DNA of 64,000 nucleotides. Origin: Methyloversatilis sp. (lineage in GTDB: Bacteria; Pseudomonadota; Gammaproteobacteria; Burkholderiales; Rhodocyclaceae). The translations under genes were made by a program, and so were the position numbers. The DNA is taken from NCBI GenBank assembly GCA_016791045.1, contig JAEUNO010000022.1, positions 1 to 64,000 on the forward strand. Direction: 5' to 3'. The notes under the pieces are model-generated. The model was given only the letters and a program-made list of their open reading frames with translations. It was not told the origin of the DNA and did no database searches. Position 1 is the first letter of the stretch, and every line of letters starts with the position of its first letter. Shown in pieces: positions 34,436 to 45,408 of the stretch.

Positions 34436-35668
34436 TCAGAACTTGATGCCGGACTTCTCGGCCACGGTATGCATGTCCTTGTCGCCGCGGCCGGACAGGT
34501 TGACCAGCAGCACCGCGTCCTTCGACATGCCCGCCGCCATCTTCATGGCGTAGGCGACGGCATGGGACGATTCGAGCGCCGGAATGATGCCTTCCATGCG
34601 GCAGGTCTTGTGGAAGGCGGCGAGCGCTTCCTCGTCGTCGATCGCCACGTACTCGGCGCGGCCACAGTCCTTCAGCCAGGCGTGTTCCGGGCCGACGCCC
34701 GGGTAGTCGAGACCGGCCGACACCGAATGCGTCTCGATGATCTGGCCGTTCTCGTCCTGCAGCAGATAGGTGCGATTGCCATGCAGCACGCCCGGACGCC
34801 CGGCACACAGCGACGCCGAATGCATGCCGGTCGAAATACCGTGTCCCGCTGCCTCGACGCCGATCAGGCGCACGTCCGGATAGGGAATGTAGGGATAGAA
34901 GATGCCCATCGCATTCGATCCGCCACCGACACAGGCGATCACCGCGTCCGGCTGACGGCCGATCATTTCCGGCATCTGCCACTTGCACTCTTCGCCGATG
35001 ACCGACTGGAAGTCGCGCACCATCATCGGGTAGGGATGCGGGCCGGCCACGGTACCGATGATGTAGAAGGTGTTGGCGACGTTGGTCACCCAGTCGCGCA
35101 TCGCTTCGTTCAGCGCGTCCTTCAGGGTCTTCGAGCCGCATTCGACGGGAACCACCGTCGCGCCCAGCAACTTCATGCGATAGACGTTGGCGGCCTGGCG
35201 CTTCACATCCTCGCTGCCCATGTAGACGACGCATTCCATGCCGAGCCGGGCGGCGATCGTCGCGGTGGCCACGCCGTGCTGGCCGGCACCGGTTTCAGCG
35301 ATCACACGCGGCTTGCCCATGTGCTTGGCCACCATGGCCTGGCCGATCACGTTGTTGATCTTGTGGGCGCCGGTGTGGTTCAGGTCTTCACGCTTGAGGT
35401 AGATCTGCGCGCCACCCGCCGCTTCGGACAGGCGACGGGCGTGGAAGATCGGGCTCGGGCGACCGACGTAGTGCTTCAGTTCGTACTCGAATTCAGCGCG
35501 GAACGCCGGTTCGTCCTTCAGTGATTCGTAGGTATCCCGCAGCTCATCGAGCGCGGCAATCAGGGTTTCGGCGACGAATGTGCCGCCGTACGGGCCAAAA
35601 TGTCCGGTCGTGTCCGGCAGGTTGTAGGCGGAGGCAGATACCTCAGCCGGCAGGTCGAGCTTCCCCAT
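34436..35668 (-). CDS. trpB: Tryptophan synthase beta subunit
   Basis: This 410-residue PLP enzyme joins indole and serine to tryptophan. Landmarks are [15 protein letters not shown], the Schiff-base Lys in [62 protein letters not shown] and the C-terminal [10 protein letters not shown]. The ATG at 35668 has AGGAG 7 nt upstream and overlaps the end of trpF by 26 nt, supporting translational coupling. No trp leader peptide is visible nearby, as the unit is internal to a larger operon. Confidence 0.98.
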   Translation of the reverse strand: MGKLDLPAEVSASAYNLPDTTGHFGPYGGTFVAETLIAALDELRDTYESLKDEPAFRAEFEYELKHYVGRPSPIFHARRLSEAAGGAQIYLKREDLNHTGAHKINNVIGQAMVAKHMGKPRVIAETGAGQHGVATATIAARLGMECVVYMGSEDVKRQAANVYRMKLLGATVVPVECGSKTLKDALNEAMRDWVTNVANTFYIIGTVAGPHPYPMMVRDFQSVIGEECKWQMPEMIGRQPDAVIACVGGGSNAMGIFYPYIPYPDVRLIGVEAAGHGISTGMHSASLCAGRPGVLHGNRTYLLQDENGQIIETHSVSAGLDYPGVGPEHAWLKDCGRAEYVAIDDEEALAAFHKTCRMEGIIPALESSHAVAYAMKMAAGMSKDAVLLVNLSGRGDKDMHTVAEKSGIKF

Positions 35669-36281
35669 TTTCCACTCCTGATATGAACGCAGCCACCCTG
35701 GCCACGTCCTTGATTCCTTTGGCGGATTCCACTCCGCTGCTCACATCGACCGCGGCCGGCGCCACACGCCGAACCGCATCTGCCACAGTCTCCGGGTCCA
35801 GGCCGCCGGACAGAATGACCGGCAGTGGAAGGTCGGGCGGGATCAGCGACCAATCGAAGCTTTTGCCGGAGCCTCCCCAGGCATCGGAGTAGGCGTCCAG
35901 CAGCAGCGCACGCGCTGCGCGAAACCTGACCGCGTATTCTAGCAAATCCAGCCCCGGCCTCACCCGGACTGCTTTGATGTAGGGCAGGCCGAAACGTTCG
36001 CAGTCGTCCGGCGTCTCGTCGCCATGAAACTGCAGGCAATCGAGGCGCGCTCCGCGCGCGGCCTCGCCGATCAGCCCGGCGTCTTCATTGACGAACAGCC
36101 CGACCCGCGCCACGAACGGCGGCACCCGCGACGCCAGCGCCGCGGTCCGTTCGACGGTCACCGCACGCGGGCTGGGCGGATAAAGCACGAATCCGACGGC
36201 GTCGATACCGAGCGCCAGTGAAGCTTCGAGGTCGGTTTCGCGCGTGAAGCCACACACCTTGATACGGGTCTTGCGCACCAT
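35643..36281 (-). CDS. trpF: Phosphoribosylanthranilate isomerase
   Basis: TrpF performs the Amadori rearrangement in tryptophan synthesis. The 212-residue TIM barrel begins [39 protein letters not shown], with the catalytic Cys in KVCG, and includes [16 protein letters not shown], the catalytic Asp in [19 protein letters not shown], and [17 protein letters not shown]. Length is normal. It lies between truA and trpB in the common betaproteobacterial order truA-trpF-trpB-trpA. Confidence 0.96.
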   Translation of the reverse strand: MVRKTRIKVCGFTRETDLEASLALGIDAVGFVLYPPSPRAVTVERTAALASRVPPFVARVGLFVNEDAGLIGEAARGARLDCLQFHGDETPDDCERFGLPYIKAVRVRPGLDLLEYAVRFRAARALLLDAYSDAWGGSGKSFDWSLIPPDLPLPVILSGGLDPETVADAVRRVAPAAVDVSSGVESAKGIKDVARVAAFISGVENGEARPAG

Positions 36282-36319
36282 GCGTCCTCGAGGTTGATCG
36301 TCGCGGCTTCAGCCGGGTG

Positions 36320-37114
36320 TCACGCCGGCCCGATGGGCGGAAGGCGCAATCCTCGCTGGGCTTCCGGCAAACGCCACTCCGCATCGTAGCCCACACCGAC
36401 CAGATAGAGGCCACTGGCAGAAAAAGTCGGCGCCCCCAGGCGCCGGTCCCGTCCTGCCAGCAGTTCGCTCACCCATGGCGGATCACGCCGGCCGCACCCC
36501 ACTTCGACCAGCGCGCCGACAATGTTTCGCACCATGTGATGCAGAAAGGCATTGGCGGTCAGGTCGAGCAGCAGCCAGTCGCCGCGGCGCGCCAGCGACA
36601 GCGCAGACAAGGTGCGTACGGGACTGTGCGCCTGGCATTCCGACGACCGGAAGGCGGAAAAGTCATGCGTGCCGACCAGATCCGCGCCAGCTGCCTGCAT
36701 GCGGAACTCGTCGAGCGGACGATGGAACCAGCCGGCAAGCGTGGCTGCCAGTGCCGGACGCACAGGATGGTTGTAGAGGCAGTAGCGGTAGCTGCGGGAA
36801 TGCGCCGAAAAGCGCGCGTTGAAATCGCTCGCGACCGGCGCGGCCCAGCGCACCGCAACTGACGGGGGCAACAGCGCATTGCAGCCGCGCACCCATGCCG
36901 TATCCGGGCGATGCGCCGACGTGTCGAAATGCACCACCTGCGCTGTCGCATGGACGCCGGTATCGGTACGGCCGGAGGCCTGCACGCGAACCGGATGCGC
37001 TGCGATGGAGGACAGGGCGGCTTCCAGCGTGTCCTGCACCGTCGGGCCGGCTGCCTGCGACTGCCAGCCACGAAAGGCCGATCCGTCGTATTCGACACCC
37101 AGTGCGAGGCGCAT
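36320..37114 (-). CDS. truA: tRNA pseudouridine(38-40) synthase
   Basis: TruA modifies the anticodon stem-loop of many tRNAs. The 264-residue protein starts at MRLALGVEYDGSAFRGWQ; the frame is open upstream but would overlap the preceding gene. The catalytic Asp is in ASGRTDTGVHATAQVVHF, and NALLPPSVAVRWAAPV, YRYCLYN and FLHHMVRNIVGALVEVG are standard. It begins one nt after the upstream EcfT-like gene ends. Confidence 0.96.
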   Translation of the reverse strand: MRLALGVEYDGSAFRGWQSQAAGPTVQDTLEAALSSIAAHPVRVQASGRTDTGVHATAQVVHFDTSAHRPDTAWVRGCNALLPPSVAVRWAAPVASDFNARFSAHSRSYRYCLYNHPVRPALAATLAGWFHRPLDEFRMQAAGADLVGTHDFSAFRSSECQAHSPVRTLSALSLARRGDWLLLDLTANAFLHHMVRNIVGALVEVGCGRRDPPWVSELLAGRDRRLGAPTFSASGLYLVGVGYDAEWRLPEAQRGLRLPPIGPA

Positions 37115-37115
37115 G

Positions 37116-37736
37116 TCAGGCCCAGTACCAGAGGGCGAGCACGGCAGCGGCCAGTACGACACGATCCATCTTGGCCAGCGGCGCACACATTTCAACCGGG
37201 ACAGACGTTGCACTGTCGCCGTCCTCCAGCCATGAACGCCAGCTGCGCCCGGGCACCTGATGGTCGATTTCGTGCAGCACCAGTTGCAGGCGCAAGGCGA
37301 AGCTTCCCGACGACGGATGATCCGCCGACAAGGGATGAACCAACCGGTGGATGGCTCCGGTCAGCCGGGCCGGCGTCATCCGGTCCAGCAGCACGGCAAC
37401 GGCAGCGGCCATCCCGGTGAGCTTGCTCATGGCCGACAGGGCGGCCAGCAGACCTTCGACACTCGGCCCCGCCGGGAAATCAGGTATCAGCAGACGCCCG
37501 GGCGTAGCGAGCGCAAAGGTGAACAGGATGGCAAGCAGCAGCCAGCGCAGGCGGCGCAGCAGGCGGAGGAAAGGTCGTGCCGCCAAAAGAAGGGCGCACG
37601 TGATGGATAGGGCCGACCACAGCTCGTGCCATGGCGAGCCCGCCACCTGTCCGGCAAGCAGCCAGACCAGCCAGAGCGCGAGCAATGTCGCCGCATGCAG
37701 GCGGGGTGCGGCAGGTTCAGTGTCGGTGGCGTACAT
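37116..37736 (-). CDS. EcfT/CbiQ-like integral membrane protein
   Basis: This protein of about 206 residues has five or so hydrophobic segments (LLALWLVWLLAGQVAG, ALSITCALLLAARPFLRLL, WLLLAILFTFALATPGRLL, AMSKLTGMAAAVAVLLDRM, VVLAAAVLALWYWA). The arrangement resembles the transmembrane T component of energy-coupling-factor importers. No ATPase or substrate-specific S component is seen nearby, so it may act with components encoded elsewhere or have another role. The start at 37736 (MYATDTEPAAP) has no clear ribosome site; a longer form from 37877 is possible but the extra residues are arginine-rich and doubtful. Confidence 0.6.
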   Translation of the reverse strand: MYATDTEPAAPRLHAATLLALWLVWLLAGQVAGSPWHELWSALSITCALLLAARPFLRLLRRLRWLLLAILFTFALATPGRLLIPDFPAGPSVEGLLAALSAMSKLTGMAAAVAVLLDRMTPARLTGAIHRLVHPLSADHPSSGSFALRLQLVLHEIDHQVPGRSWRSWLEDGDSATSVPVEMCAPLAKMDRVVLAAAVLALWYWA

Positions 37737-37885
37737 GGGGGTGACGCAGGAAATTTGCGTCAAGCATAGCGCCCGGCGAGGCCGGGACATACGGGACAGC
37801 GTGGAGTCTTCAGCCGGCGCGCGGATGTGCGTGCCGCAGGGAGCGGATCGGCGCGAAGGCCGATCCATCCGCTGCAATGCCCCGT

Positions 37886-40759
37886 TCAGGCAAGTTTCGC
37901 GAGCATTTCGCTCGCCTGCGACTGCTGATCCGCCGTGCCTTCACGCACCACTTCCTGCAGCAGTTCGCGCGCACCTTCCTTGTCGCCCATCTCTTCATAG
38001 GCGCGCGCCAGTTCAAGCTTGGTCTCCGCTTCTTCGGCGGCCGTTTGCGGCGGCTCTTCGGTCGCGAGCATGTCTTCCGGATTGATCACGGTGGATACCG
38101 ACGACTCGCTCAGGTCAGGCAGCGCCTGCGGCGGTGGTTCGTCGAACGCCTGCACCGCATCACCGACGACATCCGTTTCCAGTGCATGGAGCGGGTCGCC
38201 GACAATGTCGGTTTCGAGCGTGGACGGATCGGTACCCAGATCGAGATTGATATCCGACAGGTCGATCACCGGTTCGGCCGTCGCCTGCGCCGGCGCGTCC
38301 GATGCGTCGAAATTGAAGTCGATCAGATTACCCACGTCCGTGCGTTCCAGATCGACCACGGCGCCGCTGGCCGCGGCATCCGGATTGGCATCGCCCGCTG
38401 CCGGCAGTGACAGATCCAGATCGAATCCCTGCGACGACTGGGCAAGCGCTTCCGCGGTATCGGCGACGTTCTTTTCAAGAACGACCGTGCTGACGTCCTT
38501 CTTCGGTTCGTCGGACGTGAAGTCGAGCCCAAGATCGAAATCCAGCGAAGAATCCGCGTCCGACTCTTCTCCCGGCTTGGTCATCGTCGTGGCGACGCCA
38601 ACGGCGGGTGCCTCCGCCACCGGCTCCGAAGACTGCAGATCGAGATCGAAATCAAGCTCCGCATCAACCTTCGCTGCAGGCGCTTCGGGGGCCCCCTGGT
38701 CGATCTTGTTCAGATCCAGCGCAATGGTGGGTTCGCTGCCCGATGCGAGCTGGCCGATGTCGCCAGGCAAGGTCCAGGTATCGCGCATCTTGTCGGCGCC
38801 CGACACGACGACGGTCGCCGCCATCGACGCCTGTTCGTCAAAACCGTCATCCGGTGCATCGGCACCGCCGCCATACAGCGGATTGGTCGGATCAACCGAG
38901 CGGCCCAGCAAGGCAGCCTTTTCCCAGTCCGCGCCGCGACCGCCGGTCTGCGCATACAGCTCGGTCGCCATCGTTTCGAACGGCTTGACCGATTTCCGCT
39001 GAGCGTAGATCTCGAGCAGCTTCAGATGAATGGCGTGACGGCTCGGCTCGGTCTTCAGCGCTTCGAGCAGGATTTCCTCCGCCTGCGCATCGCGCCCGTA
39101 CGCCATGTAGACGTCTGCTTCCGCCACCGGATCAACACCTTCGTCAGCGTCGATCGACGACAGCGAGGACTGGCTGAAATCGGTCTGGATCGAACTGGCG
39201 CTGGTATCGACGCTCTGGCCGCCGCCCGTTGCGCCGATCACCGACGACGCGGCAGGCGCTGCTTCAAGGCCCGCCGTGGTCGAAGGCGTTGCGTCCTGAG
39301 TTGTCTGGCGGGCCTTCGACTTGCGGTACCCGAGATAACCCAGGACGAGCAGCAACACGGCCCCCAGCCCGCCCAGCGTCTTGGGATCCGAGAACAATCC
39401 TGGCTGTTCAGCTTCCACGGCGGGTTCGGGTTCCGGCGCCGGAACCGGTGCGGCGACCGGCGGCGCAGGTTCCACCGTGGGTGGCTCGACCGCCACCGGC
39501 GGCTCGACCGGCTTCTCTGCCGGCTTCTCGTCTGCGAGAGCCACCAGATCCGGCACTTCCTTGTCCTCGGGTTTGGCCGCATCGGCTGCGAGATCCGGCA
39601 CCGGCTTTTCGGCCGGCGCAACCACAGGCGCCGGAGCCGGCGCTGGGGCCGGAGCGGACGCCGGCGCAGGCGTCGGAACCGGCGGTGCTGCCGCCTGCTG
39701 CTGAGCCTGTGCCATCGGGGTGTTCTTCAGTTCGACCAGCTTCTGCAGCTCCCGCACGTTTCGTTCGAGATCGGCCAGACGGCTGTTGGCGTCCTTGAGC
39801 GCGCGTTCCTTGGCAACCACCTCTTCTTCAAGGGCACTGATCTTGCGGTCGCTTTCCGCAGCCGACTTCGACACCCTGACTTGGTCGGATGCCGCCGCTG
39901 CAGACGGTGCGCGATCGTCGACCCGCGCCTCGATCTTGCCGGAGGCGGCACGACTGCCGGTGTCTGCCGCCGATGTCGAATCGGCCACGGCACCCGCCAG
40001 TCGAGCGCGATAGGCCGCGAAGTCGCTGGTCTGGGCCATCACGATCTTGCGCGCTTCCTGCGGCGACACGGCTTGCGCAGCGGACTGATCAGGAATGGCG
40101 AGAATGCGCCCGGCACGCAGGCGATTCATGTTGCCGTTGTCGAAGGCTTCGGGATTCGCCTGGACCAGTGCCACGAGCATCTGGTCCAGGCTGACGCCGG
40201 CCGGAACGTACTCGCCTGCGATACGGCTCAGCGTATCGCCGCGTTTCACCTCATAGGCGTTGTCGGCGGGTGCGCGCGTCGGCGCGACCGGCGCCCTGGT
40301 CACTGCACGGGGCTCTGCACTCCTGACGACAACCGGGTCGACCGGCGCCTGTCGCGGCATGTCCGCCGGATCGAGCAGAAAGGTGTATTCGCGAACGAGC
40401 TTGCCGGACGACCAGTTGAGCTCGATCAGGACATCAAGATAAGGCTCGTTGACCACCCGCTCGCTGGTCACGACCAGCACCGGGCGCGCACCGCGCTTTT
40501 CCACTGCGACCTTGACGCCGCTCAGACTGGTGGCGTATTCGACGCCGGCCTGCTTGAAGGCGCTTGGCGGCGCGAGCCTTGCGGTCATCGAAGCCAGTTC
40601 GTCCGCGCTGGCGGACAACTCGACTTCGGCACGGAGGGTCTGTCCGATCGCGGACTGGACAGTAAGTTTGCCCAGACCGGCTGCGCCGGCTGTCAGCGGG
40701 AGCGCTGACAGCAACGCGGTCAACAGGCGGATCGAATGTTTTTTATCGCTATGACGCAC
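37886..40759 (-). CDS. fimV: FimV-like pilus assembly and polarity protein
   Basis: This 957-residue protein has a signal peptide (LLTALLSALPLTAGAAG). The FimV N-terminal domain follows (LGKLTVQSAIGQTLRAEVELSASADELASMTARLAP, then PYLDVLIELNWSSGKLVREYTFLLDP), then a LysM domain around residues 168-225 (YEVKRGDTLSRIAGEYV). A coiled coil (ISALEEEVVAKERALKDANSRLADLE), a proline/alanine-rich linker and one membrane segment (LGGLGAVLLLVLGYLGY) come next. The cytoplasmic tail is very acidic and ends in a TPR-like FimV C-domain (ETKLELARAYEEMGDKEGARELLQEVV). FimV organises type IV pilus assembly and cell poles. Position next to asd and truA is conserved. Confidence 0.93.
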   Translation of the reverse strand: MRHSDKKHSIRLLTALLSALPLTAGAAGLGKLTVQSAIGQTLRAEVELSASADELASMTARLAPPSAFKQAGVEYATSLSGVKVAVEKRGARPVLVVTSERVVNEPYLDVLIELNWSSGKLVREYTFLLDPADMPRQAPVDPVVVRSAEPRAVTRAPVAPTRAPADNAYEVKRGDTLSRIAGEYVPAGVSLDQMLVALVQANPEAFDNGNMNRLRAGRILAIPDQSAAQAVSPQEARKIVMAQTSDFAAYRARLAGAVADSTSAADTGSRAASGKIEARVDDRAPSAAAASDQVRVSKSAAESDRKISALEEEVVAKERALKDANSRLADLERNVRELQKLVELKNTPMAQAQQQAAAPPVPTPAPASAPAPAPAPAPVVAPAEKPVPDLAADAAKPEDKEVPDLVALADEKPAEKPVEPPVAVEPPTVEPAPPVAAPVPAPEPEPAVEAEQPGLFSDPKTLGGLGAVLLLVLGYLGYRKSKARQTTQDATPSTTAGLEAAPAASSVIGATGGGQSVDTSASSIQTDFSQSSLSSIDADEGVDPVAEADVYMAYGRDAQAEEILLEALKTEPSRHAIHLKLLEIYAQRKSVKPFETMATELYAQTGGRGADWEKAALLGRSVDPTNPLYGGGADAPDDGFDEQASMAATVVVSGADKMRDTWTLPGDIGQLASGSEPTIALDLNKIDQGAPEAPAAKVDAELDFDLDLQSSEPVAEAPAVGVATTMTKPGEESDADSSLDFDLGLDFTSDEPKKDVSTVVLEKNVADTAEALAQSSQGFDLDLSLPAAGDANPDAAASGAVVDLERTDVGNLIDFNFDASDAPAQATAEPVIDLSDINLDLGTDPSTLETDIVGDPLHALETDVVGDAVQAFDEPPPQALPDLSESSVSTVINPEDMLATEEPPQTAAEEAETKLELARAYEEMGDKEGARELLQEVVREGTADQQSQASEMLAKLA

Positions 40760-40898
40760 CGCGTTTTCCTCGCGCGCTAAAACCCAAATCTCAAAATAAC
40801 ATCATGGTCTTAGCACTGCAAGCTAAACAGTCGCTTTATGTTGCGATACTGTCTGTTACGACACGCCGCGCACGCTGTTGCGAGGTGTCGATGCGAGG

Positions 40899-42014
40899 TC
40901 AGGCTTCGATCAGGATGCGCAGCATGCGGCGTAGCGGTTCGGCGGCGCCCCACAGCAACTGGTCGCCGCACGTGAATGCACCGAGATACTCCGGCCCCAT
41001 ATTGAGTTTGCGTACGCGACCGACCGGAATGGTCAGCGAACCGCTGACCGCGGCCGGCGTCAGGTCGCGCATGCTGTCCTCTCGATGATTGGGTACGAAC
41101 TTCACCCAGGCATTCGCTTCGCGGATCATGCTTTCGATCTCGTCCAACGGCACATCGCGGCGCAACTTGATAGTGAGCGCCTGAGAATGGCAGCGCATCG
41201 CACCGACGCGAACGCAGATGCCGTCGATCGGGGTGATCGCCGATCCGCTGCGACCGAGGATCTTGTTGGTCTCAGCCTGGCCCTTCCACTCTTCCTTGCT
41301 CTGGCCGCTTTCGAGTTCCTTGTCGATGTACGGGATCAATGAACCCGCCAGCGGCGCGCCGAAATTCGCCTTCGGGAAATCGGCGCTGCGCAGGCTTTCG
41401 GTGACCGCGCGATCGATGTCGAGGATGGCCGACGAACTGTCCTTCAGCATCGGCGCGGCAACGCCGTGCAAGGTACCCATCTGCGACAGCAGTTCGCGCA
41501 TGTTCTGCGCGCCCGCACCCGACGCCGCCTGATAGGTCATGGCGCTCATCCACTCGACCAGACCGGCCGAGAACAGCGCGCCGACGCCCATCAGCATCAG
41601 GCTGACCGTGCAGTTGCCGCCGATGTAGTTCTTCACGCCGCCGGCCAGGCCGGCCTTGATCACGTCCATGTTGACCGGATCGAGGATGATGATGGCGTCG
41701 TCCTTCATGCGCAGCGCCGACGCGGCGTCGATCCAGTAGCCCTTCCAGCCGGTGGCACGCAGCTTCGGAAACACCTCGTTCGTGTAGTCGCCGCCCTGGC
41801 AGGTGATGATGATGTCCATCTTCGCCAGCTGGCCGACGTCGGCGGCATCGAGCAGCGGCGCAGTGCCCTGCCCGACGTCCGGACCGGCCGCACCGACGCT
41901 GGACGTGGTGAAGAACACCGGCTCGACCAGCGAAAAATCACCCTCCTCGCGCATGCGCTGCATGAGCACCGAACCCACCATGCCGCGCCACCCCACCATA
42001 CCCAGCTTCAACAT
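40899..42014 (-). CDS. asd: Aspartate-semialdehyde dehydrogenase
   Basis: Asd reduces aspartyl phosphate to the semialdehyde for lysine, threonine and methionine. The 371-residue protein has the NADP-binding start [18 protein letters not shown], the catalytic Cys in [15 protein letters not shown] near residue 135, and [21 protein letters not shown] with the active-site His. It belongs to the longer Gram-negative type of the enzyme. It lies between leuB and fimV, as in other betaproteobacteria. Confidence 0.97.
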   Translation of the reverse strand: MLKLGMVGWRGMVGSVLMQRMREEGDFSLVEPVFFTTSSVGAAGPDVGQGTAPLLDAADVGQLAKMDIIITCQGGDYTNEVFPKLRATGWKGYWIDAASALRMKDDAIIILDPVNMDVIKAGLAGGVKNYIGGNCTVSLMLMGVGALFSAGLVEWMSAMTYQAASGAGAQNMRELLSQMGTLHGVAAPMLKDSSSAILDIDRAVTESLRSADFPKANFGAPLAGSLIPYIDKELESGQSKEEWKGQAETNKILGRSGSAITPIDGICVRVGAMRCHSQALTIKLRRDVPLDEIESMIREANAWVKFVPNHREDSMRDLTPAAVSGSLTIPVGRVRKLNMGPEYLGAFTCGDQLLWGAAEPLRRMLRILIEA

Positions 42015-42032
42015 TGTCTTGCCCTCTGAGCG

Positions 42033-43106
42033 TTACAGCGCCGCGATGACCGCGTCGCCCATTTCCTTCGTACCCACGCGCTGCGTGCCGGCTTCGTAGA
42101 TGTCACCGGTGCGGAAGCCCTGGGCCAGCACCTTGCGCACCGCATTTTCGATGCGCACCGCGTTCGCCTCGTCCTCGCCGCTGTAGCGCAGCAGCATCGC
42201 CGCCGACAGGATGGTTGCCAGCGGATTGGCCACGCCCTTGCCGGCGATGTCCGGCGCCGAGCCGTGGCTGGGCTCGTACAGCCCCTTGTTGTTCGCGTCC
42301 AGCGAGGCCGAAGGCAGCATGCCGATGGAACCGGTCAGCATCGACGCCTCGTCCGACAGGATGTCGCCGAACATGTTGCCGGTGACGATCACGTCGAACT
42401 GCTTCGGCGCCTTCACCAACTGCATCGCGGCGTTGTCGACCAGCATGTGCGACAGCTCGACATCCGGATAATCGGCGGCCATGGCCGTGATGACCTCGCG
42501 CCACAGCTGGGTGCATTCGAGCACGTTCATCTTGTCGACCGAACAGAGCTTGCCGCCGCGCTTGCGCGCCGCTTCGAAGGCGACGCGCCCGATGCGGCGG
42601 ATTTCCTCTTCAGCGTAGATCATCGTGTTCCAGCCGACACGCTGACGGCCCCATTGCGTGTCGCGCTCCTCGATGCCGCGCGGCTGGCCGAAATAGATGT
42701 CGCCGGTCAGTTCGCGCACGATCAGGATGTCCAGTCCGGACACCACCTCGGGTTTCAGCGACGAGGCGTTCGCCAGCTCCGGATACAGGATGGCCGGGCG
42801 CAGGTTGGCGAACACGCCCAGTTCGGCGCGGATGCCCAGCAAACCGCGCTCGGGGCGCTGTTCGCGCGGCAGCGTGTCCCACTTCGGACCGCCGACCGCG
42901 CCGAGCAGGATGGCGTCGGCTTCGCGCGCCAGCTTCGAGGTCGCTTCCGGGTAGGGCTTGCCGGTGGCGTCCACCGCGCAGCCGCCGAGCAGCGCCTGTT
43001 CGAATTCGATCTTCAGCCCGTCGCTGCGCAGCGCTTCGAGCACGCGCAGCGCCTCGGCCGTGATTTCGATGCCGATGCCGTCACCGGGAATAACGCAGAC
43101 TTTCAA
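42033..43106 (-). CDS. leuB: 3-isopropylmalate dehydrogenase
   Basis: LeuB oxidises and decarboxylates 3-isopropylmalate in leucine synthesis. The 357-residue protein has [63 protein letters not shown], the Asp-rich metal site in [26 protein letters not shown], and [24 protein letters not shown]. All standard. It follows leuD by 15 bp. Confidence 0.98.
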   Translation of the reverse strand: MKVCVIPGDGIGIEITAEALRVLEALRSDGLKIEFEQALLGGCAVDATGKPYPEATSKLAREADAILLGAVGGPKWDTLPREQRPERGLLGIRAELGVFANLRPAILYPELANASSLKPEVVSGLDILIVRELTGDIYFGQPRGIEERDTQWGRQRVGWNTMIYAEEEIRRIGRVAFEAARKRGGKLCSVDKMNVLECTQLWREVITAMAADYPDVELSHMLVDNAAMQLVKAPKQFDVIVTGNMFGDILSDEASMLTGSIGMLPSASLDANNKGLYEPSHGSAPDIAGKGVANPLATILSAAMLLRYSGEDEANAVRIENAVRKVLAQGFRTGDIYEAGTQRVGTKEMGDAVIAAL

Positions 43107-43121
43107 TGGACGCTCCAGAGT

Positions 43122-43760
43122 TCAGGCAAACAGCCAGGGTTGTTCGATGCGACGACGCGCTTCGAATTCGCGGATCTTGTCCGCCTGACGCAAGGTCAGG
43201 CCGATGTCGTCGAAGCCGTTCAGCAGGCAGTACTTGCGGAAGGCTTCGACGTCGAAGCGGATGACGTGGCCGTCCGGCCGGATCACGGTCTGGCTTTCCA
43301 GATCGATGCGCAGCCGGTAGCCCGGTGTGCCGGCGCACTGCAGGAACAATTGTTCCAGTTCGGTCTGCGGCAGACGGATCGGCAGCAGGCCGTTCTTGAA
43401 GCAGTTGTTGAAGAAGATGTCGGCGAACGTGGTGCCGAGGATGGCGCGGAAGCCGAAATCCTCGATCGCCCAGGGCGCGTGTTCGCGCGACGAGCCGCAA
43501 CCGAAGTTCTCGCGCACCAGCAGGATGCTGGCGCCCTGGAAGCGCGGCTGGTTCAGCACGAAGTCGGGATTGAGCGGCCGCTTCGAATGGTCCTGCCCCG
43601 GCTGGCCGACATCGAGATAGCGCCATTCGTCGAACAGCGTCGGGCCGAAGCCCGAACGCTTGATCGACTTCAGGTACTGCTTCGGAATGATGGCGTCGGT
43701 GTCGACGTTCGCGCGATCCAGCGGCGCGACCAGTCCGTCAAGTGTGGTGAAAGGGTTCAT
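43122..43760 (-). CDS. leuD: 3-isopropylmalate dehydratase small subunit
   Basis: LeuD is the swivelling domain of isopropylmalate isomerase. The 212-residue protein has [71 protein letters not shown] and [20 protein letters not shown], all typical. It lies downstream of leuC, separated by a small lipoprotein gene, an arrangement seen in other betaproteobacteria. Confidence 0.97.
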   Translation of the reverse strand: MNPFTTLDGLVAPLDRANVDTDAIIPKQYLKSIKRSGFGPTLFDEWRYLDVGQPGQDHSKRPLNPDFVLNQPRFQGASILLVRENFGCGSSREHAPWAIEDFGFRAILGTTFADIFFNNCFKNGLLPIRLPQTELEQLFLQCAGTPGYRLRIDLESQTVIRPDGHVIRFDVEAFRKYCLLNGFDDIGLTLRQADKIREFEARRRIEQPWLFA

Positions 43761-43805
43761 TGCGTGATTGGCCTGGTTCTTTCTCTGACTTTGCGCTGGC
43801 AGTGG

Positions 43806-43928
43806 CTATTTCGCCGACTTCTCGATGGCTTCGCCACCCTTCTTGATGTCCTTGCCCAGCCCTTCGACGGTGTTGCAACCCGCCAGCAGCAGCGCCATGG
43901 CGCTCATGCACACTACGATCAGCTTCAT
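43806..43928 (-). CDS. Entericidin A/B family small lipoprotein
   Basis: This 40-residue product has a lipoprotein signal (MKLIVVCMSAMALLLAGC, lipobox LAGC with Cys at 18) followed by NTVEGLGKDIKKGGEAIEKSAK, the entericidin pattern (GxGxDxxxxGxxxxxxA). Entericidins form a toxin/antidote lipoprotein pair in enterics; here only one small protein is present, and its role is unknown. It lies between leuC and leuD on the same strand. The short length makes it easy to miss, but lipobox and family pattern are clear. Confidence 0.85.
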   Translation of the reverse strand: MKLIVVCMSAMALLLAGCNTVEGLGKDIKKGGEAIEKSAK

Positions 43929-43946
43929 GCCCACTCTCCCGGATTT

Positions 43947-45353
43947 TCAAACGACATCGCGCACATCGGCGAAGCGGCCGGCAATCGCCGCCGCCGCCGC
44001 CATCTGCGGACTGACCAGATGGGTGCGTCCGCCGGCACCCTGACGACCTTCGAAATTGCGGTTCGAGGTCGAGGCGCAGCGCTCGCCCGGGTCGAGCCGG
44101 TCGGCATTCATGCCCAGACACATCGAACAACCCGGCTCGCGCCACTCGAAGCCGGCCGCCTTGAACACCTTGTCCAGCCCTTCGGCTTCGGCCTGCGCCC
44201 GGACCAGGCCGGAGCCCGGCACCACCATGGCCAGCTTGACGTTGTCGGCAATGTGCCGCCCCTGCACGACCTTGGCGGCCGCGCGCAGGTCCTCGATACG
44301 CGAATTGGTACAGGAACCGATGAACACCTTGTCGATCCGGATCTGATCGATCGGGGTACGCGGGGTCAGCCCCATGTACTGCAGCGCGCGCGCCACGCCT
44401 TCGCGCTGCACCGGATCAGCAAAATCCTCGGGCGCCGGCACCTGGCCACGGATGTCGGTCACCATTTCGGGTGACGTGCCCCAGGTGACCTGGGGCGTGA
44501 TCCGCCGGGCATCGATGTCGACCACGCGGTCGTGCTGTGCGCCGTCGTCGGATTTCAGCGTGCGCCAGTACTCGACCGCCCGGTCCCACTGTTCGTCGCG
44601 CGGCGCAAACGGCCGGCCGCGCAGGTAGTCGATCGTGGTCTGATCGACGGCGACCATGCCGGCCCGCGCACCGGCCTCGATCGCCATATTGCACAGGGTC
44701 ATGCGCCCTTCCATCGACAGCGCGCGGATGGCCGAGCCGCCGAATTCGATCGCGAAGCCGGTTCCGCCGGCGGTGCCGATCTGGCCGATCACGTACAGCG
44801 CGATGTCCTTGGCACTGACGCCGCGGCCCAGTTCGCCTTCGACCCGGACCAACATCGACTTCGATTTCTTCTGCAGCAGGCACTGCGTGGCCAGCACGTG
44901 TTCGACTTCCGACGTGCCGATGCCCTGCGCCAGACAGGCGAATGCGCCGTGCGTCGAGGTATGCGAGTCGCCGCACACCACGGTCATGCCGGGCAGGGTC
45001 ACGCCGTTTTCCGGTCCGATCACGTGCACGATGCCCTGCCGCTTGTCGCGGTAGGGAAAATAGGCCAGCGCGCCGTAGGTGCGGATGTTGTCGTCCAGCG
45101 TTTCGACCTGAGCACGCGAGGTCGGGTCGGCCACCGCCAGATCCGAGCCGTCGGTCGGCACATTGTGATCGGCGGTCGCCACGATGGAACCCGTGCGCCA
45201 GGGCTTGCGACCGGCCAGACGCAGACCCTCGTAGGCCTGCGGGCTGGTGACTTCATGCACCAGGTGGCGGTCGATGTAGAGCAGCGTCGTGCCGTCGTCT
45301 TCGGTATGCACGACATGGCCGGACCACAATTTGTCGTAAAGCGTTTGCGCCAT
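43947..45353 (-). CDS. leuC: 3-isopropylmalate dehydratase large subunit
   Basis: LeuC carries the [4Fe-4S] cluster of isopropylmalate isomerase. The 468-residue protein has [57 protein letters not shown], and cluster-ligand cysteines in [20 protein letters not shown] and [11 protein letters not shown], then [21 protein letters not shown]. It is the first leu gene of the - strand cluster. The MFS gene upstream ends 55 bp before it. Confidence 0.98.
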   Translation of the reverse strand: MAQTLYDKLWSGHVVHTEDDGTTLLYIDRHLVHEVTSPQAYEGLRLAGRKPWRTGSIVATADHNVPTDGSDLAVADPTSRAQVETLDDNIRTYGALAYFPYRDKRQGIVHVIGPENGVTLPGMTVVCGDSHTSTHGAFACLAQGIGTSEVEHVLATQCLLQKKSKSMLVRVEGELGRGVSAKDIALYVIGQIGTAGGTGFAIEFGGSAIRALSMEGRMTLCNMAIEAGARAGMVAVDQTTIDYLRGRPFAPRDEQWDRAVEYWRTLKSDDGAQHDRVVDIDARRITPQVTWGTSPEMVTDIRGQVPAPEDFADPVQREGVARALQYMGLTPRTPIDQIRIDKVFIGSCTNSRIEDLRAAAKVVQGRHIADNVKLAMVVPGSGLVRAQAEAEGLDKVFKAAGFEWREPGCSMCLGMNADRLDPGERCASTSNRNFEGRQGAGGRTHLVSPQMAAAAAIAGRFADVRDVV

Positions 45354-45408
45354 TGAAACGATTCCCGCTGATCAGCCAAACCGGAGATTATAACCGGCCG
45401 GCGGGCGC

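Noticed and set aside
38019-40708. Long open frames on the + strand opposite fimV
   Set aside because: They are shadows of the repetitive GC-rich fimV gene, with arginine-rich or Ser/Ala-rich translations and no family features.
40840-40898. Stem CGACAC/GTGTCG downstream of asd as a terminator
   Set aside because: The stem is interrupted and no U-run follows on the - strand, so it was not listed.
42264-44474. A 736-codon open frame on the + strand opposite leuB, leuD and leuC
   Set aside because: It is antisense to three certain genes, has a histidine/arginine/glutamine-rich translation and no recognisable domain.
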